DNA of 64,000 nucleotides from Bacteroidales bacterium (GCA_024401355.1 JAKSLF010000008.1:32389-96388); one strand, 5' to 3'; counted from the stretch's first letter, positions 50,957-61,080 are shown. Program-made: numbers and translations. Notes: a model not told the origin generated them from the letters alone.

Positions 50957-52298
50957 GGCAAACCTTTTTTGTCAACCCAATTATAAACATAATAAACAAC
51001 AATAACACAAAACATCTCATCTCTGCCTGAATAAAATCAGATATAGTACCATCAATAGAATACTCTATTCTATCAAACAAAGGGAAAACAGAAACTAAGA
51101 TAATATGAGTTATATATTTATTGTTTATTAATCTTTGGTTCAATCTTATAAAGTAATCATATATAGTTATAATAAATATATAATATATTGAAGCAAGCAA
51201 AGGAGCCATCAAGCGATTTTCCACAATTGCTGCTAAAAGGACAGAATCTGCAATATCATTGTATGTTCCCAACTTTCTAGTAATTAAACCTTGACTACCA
51301 TATTTTGATTTACTAGGATAAATAATTTTAGGTATGCCAAACGAAATAGCCTCGCTAATAACCTCTCCATTACCATAATATTTTTTTTCGAATGCTAATA
51401 CAGAAATTTGATACACATTCCAAACACGAGTCGATACGTTATCCGTTTGCTCCATATCAACTTCATTATTACCTACAGCTTTCAATCCATTAGATAATAT
51501 ACTCACAACACCTGTTTCGCCTTCTCTAATAGAACTCTTTCTAACTTTTCTAACTCCCGTAATCAATGGGAAAATTGTGGAAATAGTCAATAATAGAATA
51601 AGGGCCACTTTAAAAAGATCTATTAAACGAATCCTATCTTTCAAAATCGAATACAAAATTATTGCAACAAACGTCATAGAATCGAGCATATAGGTTCGAG
51701 CTTGCAACAACAACAATAAAAACTCTATTATTGCCAATGTATATAATACCAACCTAACACGTTTGTTACTAATAGAAACTGTTGATATAGTTATCAGTAA
51801 TGCTATTAACAACCTGATTGTATGTTTGAATCCTGTAATAAAAATCAGTAATTCATTACGAGATATTTTTCTTCCTTGATATCTTGCCAAATCACCATCA
51901 TGTTCAAATGCATACTGTTGAACATAAAATTGAATAATTACCAAGGCTATAATAATTACAATCGTGGATGTTTGTACAACATAGCGTTCTGAGATTAATC
52001 TAATAACTTGAGACAAGTTTAATAATGGTATTTTATTTCTAAAAAACAAATCAAAAGCTATTAATATATAGAGGAAAGAATTTAATACAATAAAAAACCA
52101 AAATTGCAGTTGGAAATCTTCTCGCACCTCAATATATAATATATCATCAGTATTAAAAAGCAAAGGGATTAGGCTATGGTATACAGTATGCATAACAATA
52201 GTCAAATCAATAAAAGTCAAATCTTGCCTTCTATTAACTTTGTTAATTGTATACATACTAGGCAATAAAGAAAGAAAAGCAAATGTCTTTATCCACAT
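50928..52298 (-). CDS. O-antigen/oligosaccharide-repeat polymerase (Wzy-like) membrane protein
   Basis: The 456-residue protein has about ten to twelve hydrophobic segments and a large loop near residues 250-320 (RKSSIREGETGVVSILSNG), the layout of Wzy polymerases that join lipid-linked repeat units in the periplasm. Wzy proteins are poorly conserved, so the call rests on topology and position between flippase and glycosyltransferase genes. Confidence 0.75.
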   Translation of the reverse strand: MWIKTFAFLSLLPSMYTINKVNRRQDLTFIDLTIVMHTVYHSLIPLLFNTDDILYIEVREDFQLQFWFFIVLNSFLYILIAFDLFFRNKIPLLNLSQVIRLISERYVVQTSTIVIIIALVIIQFYVQQYAFEHDGDLARYQGRKISRNELLIFITGFKHTIRLLIALLITISTVSISNKRVRLVLYTLAIIEFLLLLLQARTYMLDSMTFVAIILYSILKDRIRLIDLFKVALILLLTISTIFPLITGVRKVRKSSIREGETGVVSILSNGLKAVGNNEVDMEQTDNVSTRVWNVYQISVLAFEKKYYGNGEVISEAISFGIPKIIYPSKSKYGSQGLITRKLGTYNDIADSVLLAAIVENRLMAPLLASIYYIFIITIYDYFIRLNQRLINNKYITHIILVSVFPLFDRIEYSIDGTISDFIQAEMRCFVLLLFIMFIIGLTKKVCREKNFMYIG

Positions 52299-52342
52299 GA
52301 AATTATAACGACTATTATATAATACTTTTAATCACAAATAAT

Positions 52343-53482
52343 TCATGACCAAACATCTATCCACATTTTTTTTGTCGCATTCTGCACATCTAGAATACTA
52401 ACTTTAAGTTCCTCTCTTATTTTTGCATTATTACTGATTGCTATAAACTCATTTACTCTACTAATAGATCCATTTACATCATCCAAAGAAAGCACACAAT
52501 CTTTTTGCCCATAGTCATTGAATAATTCGACATATTTATGGCTCCAACTTGTTGCTAAACAAGGAACACAAGAATTGAGGGCAGAAGCAACACCATGGAA
52601 ACGAGATGACACAACTAAATATGCACTAGAAATAAGACCTTTTATCTCCAAAGCATTCAGTCCCTCTACAACCTCAATTGTTCCATTTAAGGCCGCAGAA
52701 CAATCTTTGGCTAAATACGCGTCTTTTTTTCCTTCATGACATAATAAATAGACTTTTTTACCTAATTTTTGAGAGCAAGAGATAATCTGAGACATAAAAG
52801 AAATATAGTTTTCAAAGGAGACAACCCCCTTGTCTATCATTCTCATATTGGGAATGACACAAACCTCATTTTTTAAATATTCATATTTCTTTGGGAAAAC
52901 GCCATGAACAAATGATGTAAAGTCTGTCTTTATCTTTACTTTATTCATATCGACTATTTCGGATTCCTTGATATAATTATAAGAAACCTTTTCCCTCGGA
53001 AATATTAAATCTGCATATTTATTTATTATCTCAAACGCATTCTTTGTATTGGGAAGCTGTATGGGGCCAAATGCTTGAGGAAGAAATACAATCTTTGCAT
53101 TCTCCTTTTTATACGCTTCAAGAGTTTCTTTCCACTTGTTTACTTGATTAACACTCAACTTCCACTGATCAGAAAAATGGAATCCAACAGCATTAAGATA
53201 ATAATCACAGCCATTTACAGCCTTAGGCTTTATTCTAACTGATGGAAGATGTAGTTTTTTCAGAAACCAATTTACATGGAGTTTGTTTATTATCCTCTGA
53301 AGTTGATTTATTTTCTTAATTTTTAAAGTTGTCTTTAGATAATTATTTTTTGTTTTAACACGATCTGCTTCTATATATACCTCTGCTTCTGGAAATTTTT
53401 TTTCAATTTCTTGCAAAATAGCATATATCATTAACTCAGATCCCTTATTTGTTGTTTCAACTCCAGATAACGCTATTTTCAT
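52343..53482 (-). CDS. polysaccharide pyruvyl transferase family protein
   Basis: The 379 residues match the polysaccharide pyruvyl transferase (PS_pyruv_trans, CsaB-like) fold: MKIALSGVETTNKGSELMIY at the start, IVFLPQAFGPIQLPNTKNAF in the middle and YLVVSSRFHGVASALNSCVP with the conserved HG. Members attach ketal pyruvate to sugars, and some family members have other transferase functions. A second member is at 57099. Confidence 0.88.
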   Translation of the reverse strand: MKIALSGVETTNKGSELMIYAILQEIEKKFPEAEVYIEADRVKTKNNYLKTTLKIKKINQLQRIINKLHVNWFLKKLHLPSVRIKPKAVNGCDYYLNAVGFHFSDQWKLSVNQVNKWKETLEAYKKENAKIVFLPQAFGPIQLPNTKNAFEIINKYADLIFPREKVSYNYIKESEIVDMNKVKIKTDFTSFVHGVFPKKYEYLKNEVCVIPNMRMIDKGVVSFENYISFMSQIISCSQKLGKKVYLLCHEGKKDAYLAKDCSAALNGTIEVVEGLNALEIKGLISSAYLVVSSRFHGVASALNSCVPCLATSWSHKYVELFNDYGQKDCVLSLDDVNGSISRVNEFIAISNNAKIREELKVSILDVQNATKKMWIDVWS

Positions 53483-53492
53483 ATATCAAATA

Positions 53493-54749
53493 TTAATGTT
53501 TAAAAATACCCATTATTTTTGCTTTGCATCCTTTAGCGTATGACAATAACATTGCTTTTTTCACAATCCTCTTTGCAAATTTAATAATTTCCTCTTTTGA
53601 ACGTCTTTCGCTATTTATAAATGAAATTATCGTTTTTATCTCTCCGTTAACAGATGTCAAATCATTATTATTTACTTTTACTAATGCATCACTATATTTT
53701 TTTGTTGACAGGCGCCGTTGATTAATATTTTGTCCATTTATTGCCTCTAACAAATCAGCCTCATTAAGTTTCAAATATTTATCATTAATGCAATGATTAA
53801 CCAAATCTTGTCCTTTCTCCGTCCTTACCATTACCAAAGAATCACCATCTTCTTTGTCCACACCAGACATCTTCCACGGATCTCCCAATGTAATATCTGA
53901 AAATATGTTTAATTTATCAACACAAGTTCGACACTTTGGTGGCGTAAACATTTCTTTAAGAGAGAATCTATATATGTTAGATAATTCTACATAATTCCCC
54001 ATTTTATCATATATGGTAATCGGAGCATTTGCATATCTATTCTTAGATATCCCATCTATTTTTTTTGATTTCCACCCTATCTTTATACCGATTAAATTTG
54101 AAGCATATTCTTTGTACACATTTTGTATAATGCTACACATCGATCTATCACAGACCAAACCTAACTTATAAGTAATATTAGAATATTCATGTAGATTAAT
54201 CTGTATTGATTGCAGGGCTTCTATATGGCAAGGCAAACCAACGATTGCCACTGATTTAAATTGTTTTATATCATTTAAGACAGACAAAAGTTCTATCTGA
54301 GTATAGTTAGATTTTTGAGTTTCATACAACTCACTAGCACATTTTACAATAAAAGGATGAACTTGTGGCGTTTCACCATATTCCATTTTACTTACTAATG
54401 CGCAATCTATACGATTGGTGTCAAAGAGATATTTTAGCAATGCAGTACACACGCCACCACTCTGTGCATTTTCATATATCCTAATGTCAGTTGCTCTACC
54501 TACATACGTAGTTCTAATATGGCCTACAAACTTATCACTAATTCCTTCTATCAAATTATTAAAATTTGCCGAAGGACATACTTGGCGACATATTCCACAA
54601 TCAATACATTTTTCTTCATCTATTAGTGCATACTTTCTCCCTATAGTTGTCTCAGAATATGTTATAGCATTCTTAGGACAAACTGAAAAACATGCTCCAC
54701 AAGCAGAACACAAATACGAATCAGAAATATTATGTATAGATTTCTTCAT
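53493..54749 (-). CDS. iron-sulfur protein, F420-hydrogenase/dehydrogenase beta-subunit family
   Basis: The 418-residue protein carries two 4Fe-4S motifs at the N-terminus (CSACGACFSVCPKNAI and CIDCGICRQVCPS) followed by the FrhB-like domain (AQSGGVCTALLKYLFDTNRI, LVMVRTEKGQDL). Such genes recur next to pyruvyl transferases in bacterial surface-polysaccharide clusters, where they are thought to reduce or modify a precursor; F420 use is not implied. It overlaps the flippase end by four bases. Confidence 0.87.
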   Translation of the reverse strand: MKKSIHNISDSYLCSACGACFSVCPKNAITYSETTIGRKYALIDEEKCIDCGICRQVCPSANFNNLIEGISDKFVGHIRTTYVGRATDIRIYENAQSGGVCTALLKYLFDTNRIDCALVSKMEYGETPQVHPFIVKCASELYETQKSNYTQIELLSVLNDIKQFKSVAIVGLPCHIEALQSIQINLHEYSNITYKLGLVCDRSMCSIIQNVYKEYASNLIGIKIGWKSKKIDGISKNRYANAPITIYDKMGNYVELSNIYRFSLKEMFTPPKCRTCVDKLNIFSDITLGDPWKMSGVDKEDGDSLVMVRTEKGQDLVNHCINDKYLKLNEADLLEAINGQNINQRRLSTKKYSDALVKVNNNDLTSVNGEIKTIISFINSERRSKEEIIKFAKRIVKKAMLLSYAKGCKAKIMGIFKH

Positions 54750-56284
54750 CCCTTTATCTTTGTTTTAATACTTGCAATTTTTGTTAGTATCATCTGTTTT
54801 TCGATGGAATTGCAGTACATAAGCCATGTAATTATAATCGATAATACAACACACAAAACAAAATATGCAACAAACATAACTATTGAATTCACTACGAAAC
54901 AACTACTTATACATATATTAACCAACATTATTAAACAATAGTAGATGGAAGAACGTAGTATAATAACAAAAACAAAATCTTTCACATTTAAATTAATCAT
55001 GCCTTTAAGAAGAATAATTCTTGCAGACAAGCATACCATTTCTATAACTATTGCCACAAAATAGACGCTAGTAGGCTGACATCCTATTCTAAGCAAAATG
55101 TAATCTACAGGTAAAGTCAATAGTTTTATTCCGCCCACAATTATTTGATAATTTCGGATATTACCTGTTGCCAACATTGCGGTAATCAATGGTTTAGAAA
55201 AAACATTTAATAATGAATAAATGATTGATAATTGTGTAAAAGCAACAACATATTCTGGCGGATTTTCCAACCATATATTTAGAAGAAACTCTGTATTAAA
55301 AAGAACAGGCGTTGAAAGTATAGCAAACAAACAAAACGATAACTTTATACCTGCATATATCACCTTCATCATATATTCATGTTCTCCAGCTGCATATGAT
55401 TTCGTGATTTGCGGATTCAAGGCTGTCATGAAGTTTGTAATAAAATTAAGCATACTATTTGTTGCGTGCGTAGCTAATCCTCTTGCCGCATTTACAGATG
55501 GAAAGAAAAATGTACTCAACATAATGCTAACACCAGACCCTTGTAGAAGTCCTGCTCCACTTCCAATATAATTCCATCCAGCGAACGCAAACATTTTTTT
55601 TGTCAAATTCTTGTCAAAAGAAAAACAAAACTTACACTCCTCAAAATGTCTCTTGCAATACCACCCATATTGTAGTCTAACGATCAACGCCAACAAACAC
55701 ATTAATGCAGCATATATTATAAGTTTATCACATCCAACTCTACCTATAACACTCGCTATAAATAACTTACCCAAACCATCCCAAACGCTTATGAACGCGA
55801 AAGCAGACATTTTTTCATGTGCAACAATCGCAGCATCATACGGAATACTAATAAGCTTAAAACAAAATGTTACTATAGTAAATTGAAACACCCACATTGC
55901 TGCCCCTAATCGCTCTTCTGGTATTTCCATCTTATGATTAATGAACCAGCCACCTATCAGTTCTCCTATTATGATAACTATTAAACATGTAATTATTTGT
56001 ATGGAAACAGCGGCAGAAAATGTCTTTCGAAGTTGTTCAGAATCATCGCTACCTAATTCAAAGGTAATAAATCGACTGATTGCAGCAGAAAGACTTCCAC
56101 TAATGAGAGAAAAAGACGCAACTATACTTCCTATAACAGAATATATACCATAATCTTCAACACCTAAATTTCCAAGTATAACCCTGCTTGTATACAAATT
56201 GACAAACATCAGAACAAGCATTCTAATGTAAAGCACCAATGTATTTTTTACTATAGTACCGCCCCTACTTGAACCCATTATCAC
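54746..56284 (-). CDS. polysaccharide flippase, Wzx family
   Basis: The 512-residue protein has about 12-14 membrane helices and the polysaccharide transport (PST) family pattern, with NTLVLYIRMLVLMFVNLYTSRVILG at the start region (spread over the first helix), NLGVEDYGIYSVIGSIVASF and LNPQITKSYAAGEHEYMMK. It should move lipid-linked repeat units across the inner membrane, in partnership with the polymerase at 50928. It is 16 bases after the LicD gene at 56301. Confidence 0.9.
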   Translation of the reverse strand: MIMGSSRGGTIVKNTLVLYIRMLVLMFVNLYTSRVILGNLGVEDYGIYSVIGSIVASFSLISGSLSAAISRFITFELGSDDSEQLRKTFSAAVSIQIITCLIVIIIGELIGGWFINHKMEIPEERLGAAMWVFQFTIVTFCFKLISIPYDAAIVAHEKMSAFAFISVWDGLGKLFIASVIGRVGCDKLIIYAALMCLLALIVRLQYGWYCKRHFEECKFCFSFDKNLTKKMFAFAGWNYIGSGAGLLQGSGVSIMLSTFFFPSVNAARGLATHATNSMLNFITNFMTALNPQITKSYAAGEHEYMMKVIYAGIKLSFCLFAILSTPVLFNTEFLLNIWLENPPEYVVAFTQLSIIYSLLNVFSKPLITAMLATGNIRNYQIIVGGIKLLTLPVDYILLRIGCQPTSVYFVAIVIEMVCLSARIILLKGMINLNVKDFVFVIILRSSIYYCLIMLVNICISSCFVVNSIVMFVAYFVLCVVLSIIITWLMYCNSIEKQMILTKIASIKTKIKG

Positions 56285-56300
56285 AACGTCATTAAATAGT

Positions 56301-57095
56301 TTATTCTTTCCAGAATGTAGGACAACTATGCCTTGGAACTCTCTTTTCTACTGGTGGCGGAGTCATATAATCGCCATATATACTAGATAAGTATGCATGA
56401 TAGTTTTCAATACATTTAATATTATAGCCTTCAAAAGGCATGTCAATATATTTAAGAAAAACAGACGTGTCAACAATTTCACGTTCCCATCCATACACAG
56501 GATTTGTAATCGAAGCAGCAGACCTCGTTTCTCCAAAACGATATTTGTTCATATAATCATAGAAGTCTCCCAATAATGCAAATCTTGACCGTGGAGTCAT
56601 AATCTGTTTTACTATGTATTTAAAAAAACCTAATATGGGTCGAGTTGTTTGCTTAAAACAATGTCTCTTTCTTATAATCAAGTCACACTTATGGTTAAAT
56701 GTGTCAAAAAAAGACTTTTCACAATTGTCAGGGACCCCGTCTATAGGGAAAATGTCTACATATAAACCATAAGACCGTTTTACATGATGATATACAGTTC
56801 TATTATCATACACCTTTGCAAATCTAGAATGGCAAACATTATCTGTCACAAAACTAGATACCACATAATTTGGATTAGCTCCTTCATATCCTCTAATAAA
56901 CCTCTCATAGTCTGGTCTAGGCATACAAATATCAATGTCATCGTCCCATGGAATAAATCCTTTATGACGAACAGCACCCAACAATGAACCTCCGAACAAG
57001 GAGTATCTTATATTGTTTTTTCTACAAAAAACATCAATGTCTAAAAGAATATTTAAAGCAACATCCTTTTTCTCTTGTTCTGTTAACGCCTTCAT
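56301..57095 (-). CDS. LicD family phosphotransferase
   Basis: A 264-residue LicD protein. The nucleotidyltransferase-like active site is RYSLFGGSLLGAVRHKGFIP and WDDDIDICMPRPDYERF, with the DDD motif. The family transfers phosphocholine or other phospho-alcohols from CDP carriers to glycans. It is a paralogue of the LicD at 60025. With the CTP-using enzyme at 59307 this suggests a CDP-polyol decoration. Confidence 0.92.
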   Translation of the reverse strand: MKALTEQEKKDVALNILLDIDVFCRKNNIRYSLFGGSLLGAVRHKGFIPWDDDIDICMPRPDYERFIRGYEGANPNYVVSSFVTDNVCHSRFAKVYDNRTVYHHVKRSYGLYVDIFPIDGVPDNCEKSFFDTFNHKCDLIIRKRHCFKQTTRPILGFFKYIVKQIMTPRSRFALLGDFYDYMNKYRFGETRSAASITNPVYGWEREIVDTSVFLKYIDMPFEGYNIKCIENYHAYLSSIYGDYMTPPPVEKRVPRHSCPTFWKE

Positions 57096-57098
57096 TTT

Positions 57099-58271
57099 TT
57101 ATAAACATCTATTACTTCCAATGCTAGACAAACAAATACTTTTTTTTATCATGTCTATCGCATTATTTTCTAATTTTGTTCTAAGAGTATCATCATAACC
57201 TTCTTGTACGCTCTTTAATAACAATTCTATAGCTTGCTCTGCATCAAGCTCATCAAGTTCCATACAACAATACTCTTTATTAATGTTCTTCATCCAAAAT
57301 TTTATTTTGTCACACCAATTGATTGCAACTGCAGGAACATTATACGAATATGCGACTATGCAACTATGCATTCTAGCTGTTATTATACCTCTAAATTGAC
57401 TTATTACTGACATAAGACTCTCAGTAGAAGTAGGTATAACAACATTTATCTTTCTTCCAAGACTTGATTCTATGTCAGAAATTATATCCCCATCGGATGC
57501 TAATCCATTTGAGAAGAAACAATATTCGACACCTTTCTTCTCCAAAGAAATTGCTAACTGACAATAAAAATCAACCAAGTAGTTTGGAGGATAATTTAAC
57601 TGATAGTCTTTAAATATAGATTTCCTTATTAATCCGATTCCAATACACTCTGTTTTAGGACTATTAATATTGAATAATTTAGAACAAAATATAACAGGAT
57701 CAACAACCTTCGCTATTGATGCACACGATTGGGAATTCAAATAATTCTTTCGTAAAACTTCTATATCATCTCTTGTTGATATAAATTTCACATTGGGGTA
57801 AGATAAATACTTTGTAAACACAAGACATCTTACATTACTGCTATCATATCCTTCAATTCCTACTGCATTAATTACTACAGGGACCTTATGTCGACTCGCA
57901 GACTTAATAAAACTTGAAATACCTAAACAATAATCATGAAATTTGTAATGAATAATACCTCCTCCTGCAATTATCGCTTTATCTTGTCCCTTTATATAGT
58001 AGTCCATTAATAAAGAACTTAAGTGAACCCGCATTTCATACAGAAACTTTAAATTCACCTTTCTGTTCAGCCTATTTAACAAACCACATGTTTTCTTAAT
58101 AAAAAAATAATATGGAGACCTTGGCATAAACTGAGAAAATTTACGAAGATTCACAAATTTCCATTCTATCGCATCATCTTCATATTTGTCATATAACGCT
58201 TTTACGGTTTCACATATCAACGGATCACCCAAGTTTGAATCTGTATGTAGACCAAGTAATGCTATCTTCAT
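57099..58271 (-). CDS. polysaccharide pyruvyl transferase family protein
   Basis: The 390-residue protein starts at MKIALLGLHTDSNLGDPLIC; an upstream start at 58298 would overlap the epimerase gene. The family core is present: AIIAGGGIIHYKFHDYC, KVPVVINAVGIEGYDSSNVR and GIITARMHSCIVAYSYNVPA. Its relation to the paralogue at 52343 is distant, so the two probably modify different sugars. Confidence 0.85.
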   Translation of the reverse strand: MKIALLGLHTDSNLGDPLICETVKALYDKYEDDAIEWKFVNLRKFSQFMPRSPYYFFIKKTCGLLNRLNRKVNLKFLYEMRVHLSSLLMDYYIKGQDKAIIAGGGIIHYKFHDYCLGISSFIKSASRHKVPVVINAVGIEGYDSSNVRCLVFTKYLSYPNVKFISTRDDIEVLRKNYLNSQSCASIAKVVDPVIFCSKLFNINSPKTECIGIGLIRKSIFKDYQLNYPPNYLVDFYCQLAISLEKKGVEYCFFSNGLASDGDIISDIESSLGRKINVVIPTSTESLMSVISQFRGIITARMHSCIVAYSYNVPAVAINWCDKIKFWMKNINKEYCCMELDELDAEQAIELLLKSVQEGYDDTLRTKLENNAIDMIKKSICLSSIGSNRCL

Positions 58272-58272
58272 A

Positions 58273-59295
58273 TTATAAACGATTACAACATTCTGCAATA
58301 ACCTTTGTTAGTTTAATATGCATAGTATCACGCACATACCATCCCAATGCATTCAATTTCTGAATCGAAAAAACAGACTTCGTCACCTTATTGTAACCAG
58401 CCTTCTCTAAATTTGAAGGAACATCCAAAACGACCTTTTTTCCACCTATTGCAGCTACCATTTCAGCAAGCTGCTTGATAGTTATATTGGACGTTTCATC
58501 AGCAATATTATATGCCTGACCATTCTCGCCTTTTAATAATACATACAACAAGGCAGAGGCACAATCAACAACATAGCACCACGACCGGAATTGCTCACCA
58601 GTACTCTTCATAACTATATCTTCACCTCTAAGTACATTACGGATAAACTGAGCATAAACGCGATTGTCAGACTCAGTAAATCTCGGGCCATACGTGTGTG
58701 ATGGTCTAGCAATAACCGTTTCAATACCATACTCAACACCATACGAAACGCAGAGTGTTTCAGCTGCACGTTTTGACGAAGGATAACATGAACGAGGTAA
58801 AGTACAATCGACATAGCCACTGTAGTCCTCGGTAAAAACTCGTCCGTCCCCCTCCCCATACACTTCACCAGAAGAAACATACAGCAACCTTTTCAAACTA
58901 TGAGACATTCCATACTCCATCAAATTCACTACTCCATCAATATTAGACTTGATAACCTCAACGGGTTTGGCAGCGAAAAAATTAGGAGAGGCATTACTAG
59001 CCGCATGAATTATATAGTGGAAATCTATAACAGAATCCAAGGGCTCGGTAACATCGGCCTTGATAAAACGGAAGCGAGGGTTATCCCAATAATCTGCAAA
59101 AAGTGAGTGCGCACGGTCTTCATTTCTACCACTAGCATAAACGACATAATCAGCAGAAGACCTATTTAAAAGGACTTCAACCAAACAAGAGCCTATCAAG
59201 CCAGTGGCTCCAGCAATCAATATGTTGCAACCACTTAGCTTTTCCCATGGTAAGTTTAAACTTGCGACTGCTTTTATATCATCAATATAAGCCAT
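58273..59295 (-). CDS. NAD-dependent epimerase/dehydratase
   Basis: An extended short-chain dehydrogenase of 340 residues. The nucleotide-binding loop is LIAGATGLIGSCLVEVL, the catalytic serine lies in LYVSSGEVYGEGDG and the Y-x-x-x-K in YPSSKRAAE. Similar enzymes act on nucleotide sugars as epimerases, dehydratases or decarboxylases. Between the cytidylyltransferase and the pyruvyl transferase it most likely prepares the activated unit used by the LicD proteins, which is inference. Confidence 0.88.
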   Translation of the reverse strand: MAYIDDIKAVASLNLPWEKLSGCNILIAGATGLIGSCLVEVLLNRSSADYVVYASGRNEDRAHSLFADYWDNPRFRFIKADVTEPLDSVIDFHYIIHAASNASPNFFAAKPVEVIKSNIDGVVNLMEYGMSHSLKRLLYVSSGEVYGEGDGRVFTEDYSGYVDCTLPRSCYPSSKRAAETLCVSYGVEYGIETVIARPSHTYGPRFTESDNRVYAQFIRNVLRGEDIVMKSTGEQFRSWCYVVDCASALLYVLLKGENGQAYNIADETSNITIKQLAEMVAAIGGKKVVLDVPSNLEKAGYNKVTKSVFSIQKLNALGWYVRDTMHIKLTKVIAECCNRL

Positions 59296-59306
59296 GAGAT
59301 ACTATT

Positions 59307-60023
59307 TTATTTCAACCATTCTTCCTTGCTAGTATGCATAAGAGCCTTCAGAATCTCTAAATCCTCAACAGTTGTTATCTTTATATTTTTCTCAGAGCCT
59401 GGCACTATATGCATCTCCCTGCCGCCTATTTCAGCAACCAAAGTACATGATGCGACACTATCGACAATACCTTTTTCTTTAGCTTCCTCGTGTACAGCAA
59501 TAATATTTTTCAATTTAAATGTTTGAGGAGTTTGAGTTCTAACAAGCAAATCTCTTGGGATACTCGTGGTTGAAACAAATCCATCTTCGCTCTCGAGGAT
59601 TGCTTCTCGGCACTTTATTCCTGTTATTGCATATCCATAAGCATTGCATATAGCAATATTAGACGAAATTATTTCCTGACTAAGCAATGGGCGGACAGAA
59701 TCATGGATTAAAACCAAATCATTGTCAGCGTAACCATCATCCTTAAGACCATAGATGCCATTATGAATTGATTCCATCCCCGAGGTTCCACCTGGATAGA
59801 TATGTTTAAGTTTGGTAATATTAAACTGATTTGCATACGCCTGTAAGATAGGCTGCCACCCATTCAAACAGACAACTGCAATGACATCAATATCAGGATG
59901 TTGCTGAAAACATCTCATTGTATGAACAATAACAGGACAACCATCAACATGCATAAACTGTTTAGGAATATCCTGGCCCATTCTATTCCCTGAGCCGCCT
60001 GCAATTATAAGAGCTATATTCAT
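59307..60023 (-). CDS. IspD/TarI family cytidylyltransferase
   Basis: The 238 residues have the IspD fold: IIAGGSGNRMGQDIPKQFMH is the CTP-binding loop, LIHDSVRPLLS and SVASCTLVAEIGG are further landmarks. In this setting, between two LicD genes and an epimerase, the TarI-type role (D-ribitol 5-phosphate to CDP-ribitol, or a similar polyol) is more likely than isoprenoid synthesis; a separate core ispD must be elsewhere. Confidence 0.88.
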   Translation of the reverse strand: MNIALIIAGGSGNRMGQDIPKQFMHVDGCPVIVHTMRCFQQHPDIDVIAVVCLNGWQPILQAYANQFNITKLKHIYPGGTSGMESIHNGIYGLKDDGYADNDLVLIHDSVRPLLSQEIISSNIAICNAYGYAITGIKCREAILESEDGFVSTTSIPRDLLVRTQTPQTFKLKNIIAVHEEAKEKGIVDSVASCTLVAEIGGREMHIVPGSEKNIKITTVEDLEILKALMHTSKEEWLK

Positions 60024-60024
60024 A

Positions 60025-60852
60025 TTATTTGTTTTTCCAATAGTATTTGTGTCCAGAATGACAAGGTACCCTTTTCTCTTCTGGAGGTAATTTCATATAA
60101 TCACCATATTGGCATCTTAACACATTATCATATCCAGATACTGAAAGAAATTCTTTGCCTTCGAATTCTACTGGTAGAAACTCTCGAAAGTCTGACAAAT
60201 TATAATGCAACTCCACCTGCGCATTCAAGCAACTTATGCCAGTAAGGTGATCCGTTGTTCCATACTTTATTCTTGAACAATATGCTTCATAATCCAAAGC
60301 ACAATCTATAATGTTTTTTACACCAACATGGTTTATAAATCTGTTTTTCAAGTATTTCAACAATCCCCATGGCCTATCAATATATCTTTGCCTATATGCA
60401 CATCTTTCAAAAAACTGTTTCCTATACAAATCCTTCGCGACAGAAAAAACTTTGTGCATCTCATTTGTATCATCAGGAGCTCCATCTATTGGAAAAATAT
60501 CTATCCACACACCAGTATCTACTCCTGAATGCCAAGGCAACTCAGTCCTTACAATGGTATCTTTATTATCACACAAACGTGAATATGCAATATATGAATT
60601 TCTCAGACGAGGAGAGTAAAGTATATAATCACCTTTAGATTCATACTCTCTACAAAATATTTCATAATCCGGCCTAGGCATCATTACGTCAACATCATCG
60701 TCCCATGGGATAAAACCCTTATGACGTATAGCACCGATCAAAGTTCCATAACCTAATGAATATCGGAGACCTTTCATTTTGCAGAAAGAATCGAACTCGG
60801 CCAATACACGCAAACTAACATTTTGAATTTCACTACATGAAAGCTCCTTCAT
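60025..60852 (-). CDS. LicD family phosphotransferase
   Basis: A 275-residue LicD protein and the first gene of the polysaccharide operon. The active site reads RYSLGYGTLIGAIRHKGFIP followed by WDDDVDVMMPRPDYEIF. It is a paralogue of the protein at 56301 (both end in a PPxEKRVPxHS stretch). Upstream I see no clear -7 consensus, so its promoter is not identified. Confidence 0.92.
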   Translation of the reverse strand: MKELSCSEIQNVSLRVLAEFDSFCKMKGLRYSLGYGTLIGAIRHKGFIPWDDDVDVMMPRPDYEIFCREYESKGDYILYSPRLRNSYIAYSRLCDNKDTIVRTELPWHSGVDTGVWIDIFPIDGAPDDTNEMHKVFSVAKDLYRKQFFERCAYRQRYIDRPWGLLKYLKNRFINHVGVKNIIDCALDYEAYCSRIKYGTTDHLTGISCLNAQVELHYNLSDFREFLPVEFEGKEFLSVSGYDNVLRCQYGDYMKLPPEEKRVPCHSGHKYYWKNK

Positions 60853-60946
60853 ATACTATCTTATATTATAAAATCATATACAGCAACTAATATCAAAGTG
60901 ATATATTTTGCATGTTATTATATATTTCCGATTAATTTTTGCGTAA

Positions 60947-61080
60947 CGTAACAGTGTAACAGTTTTTTCTGCGCTACTACTCTCCCCTTTCAAACCTATC
61001 AACTATATTCCAAACACTTTGCACCTTCTCTGCTCGAGGTATTCGAGATAATATTGGTGATGGAGTTCTGTGATTATTCA
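60947..61080. repeat. direct repeat copy 1: hipA 3' end and downstream element
   Basis: The sequence from CGTAACAGTGTAACAGTTTT through the hipA-like 3' end is a near-copy of 62237-62366, with small indels. Between the two copies lies the relA-like gene. Confidence 0.75.
61003..61080 (-). pseudogene. relic of the 3' end of a hipA-like gene
   Basis: The minus strand reads ITELHHQYYLEYLEQRRC then KVFGI and a stop, against ITELQHQFYLAYLEQRRC plus KVFGI in the intact gene at 62289. The reading frame is closed upstream by TGA, leaving only about 25 codons. It is a remnant of an extra copy of that gene. Confidence 0.8.

Noticed and set aside
53493-54749. True F420-dependent hydrogenase subunit
   Set aside because: The family name refers to the fold; F420 is not expected in Bacteroidales and the context is glycan synthesis.
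59307-60023. Housekeeping ispD
   Set aside because: The fold allows it, but the position between two licD genes and an epimerase fits a polyol-phosphate cytidylyltransferase better.
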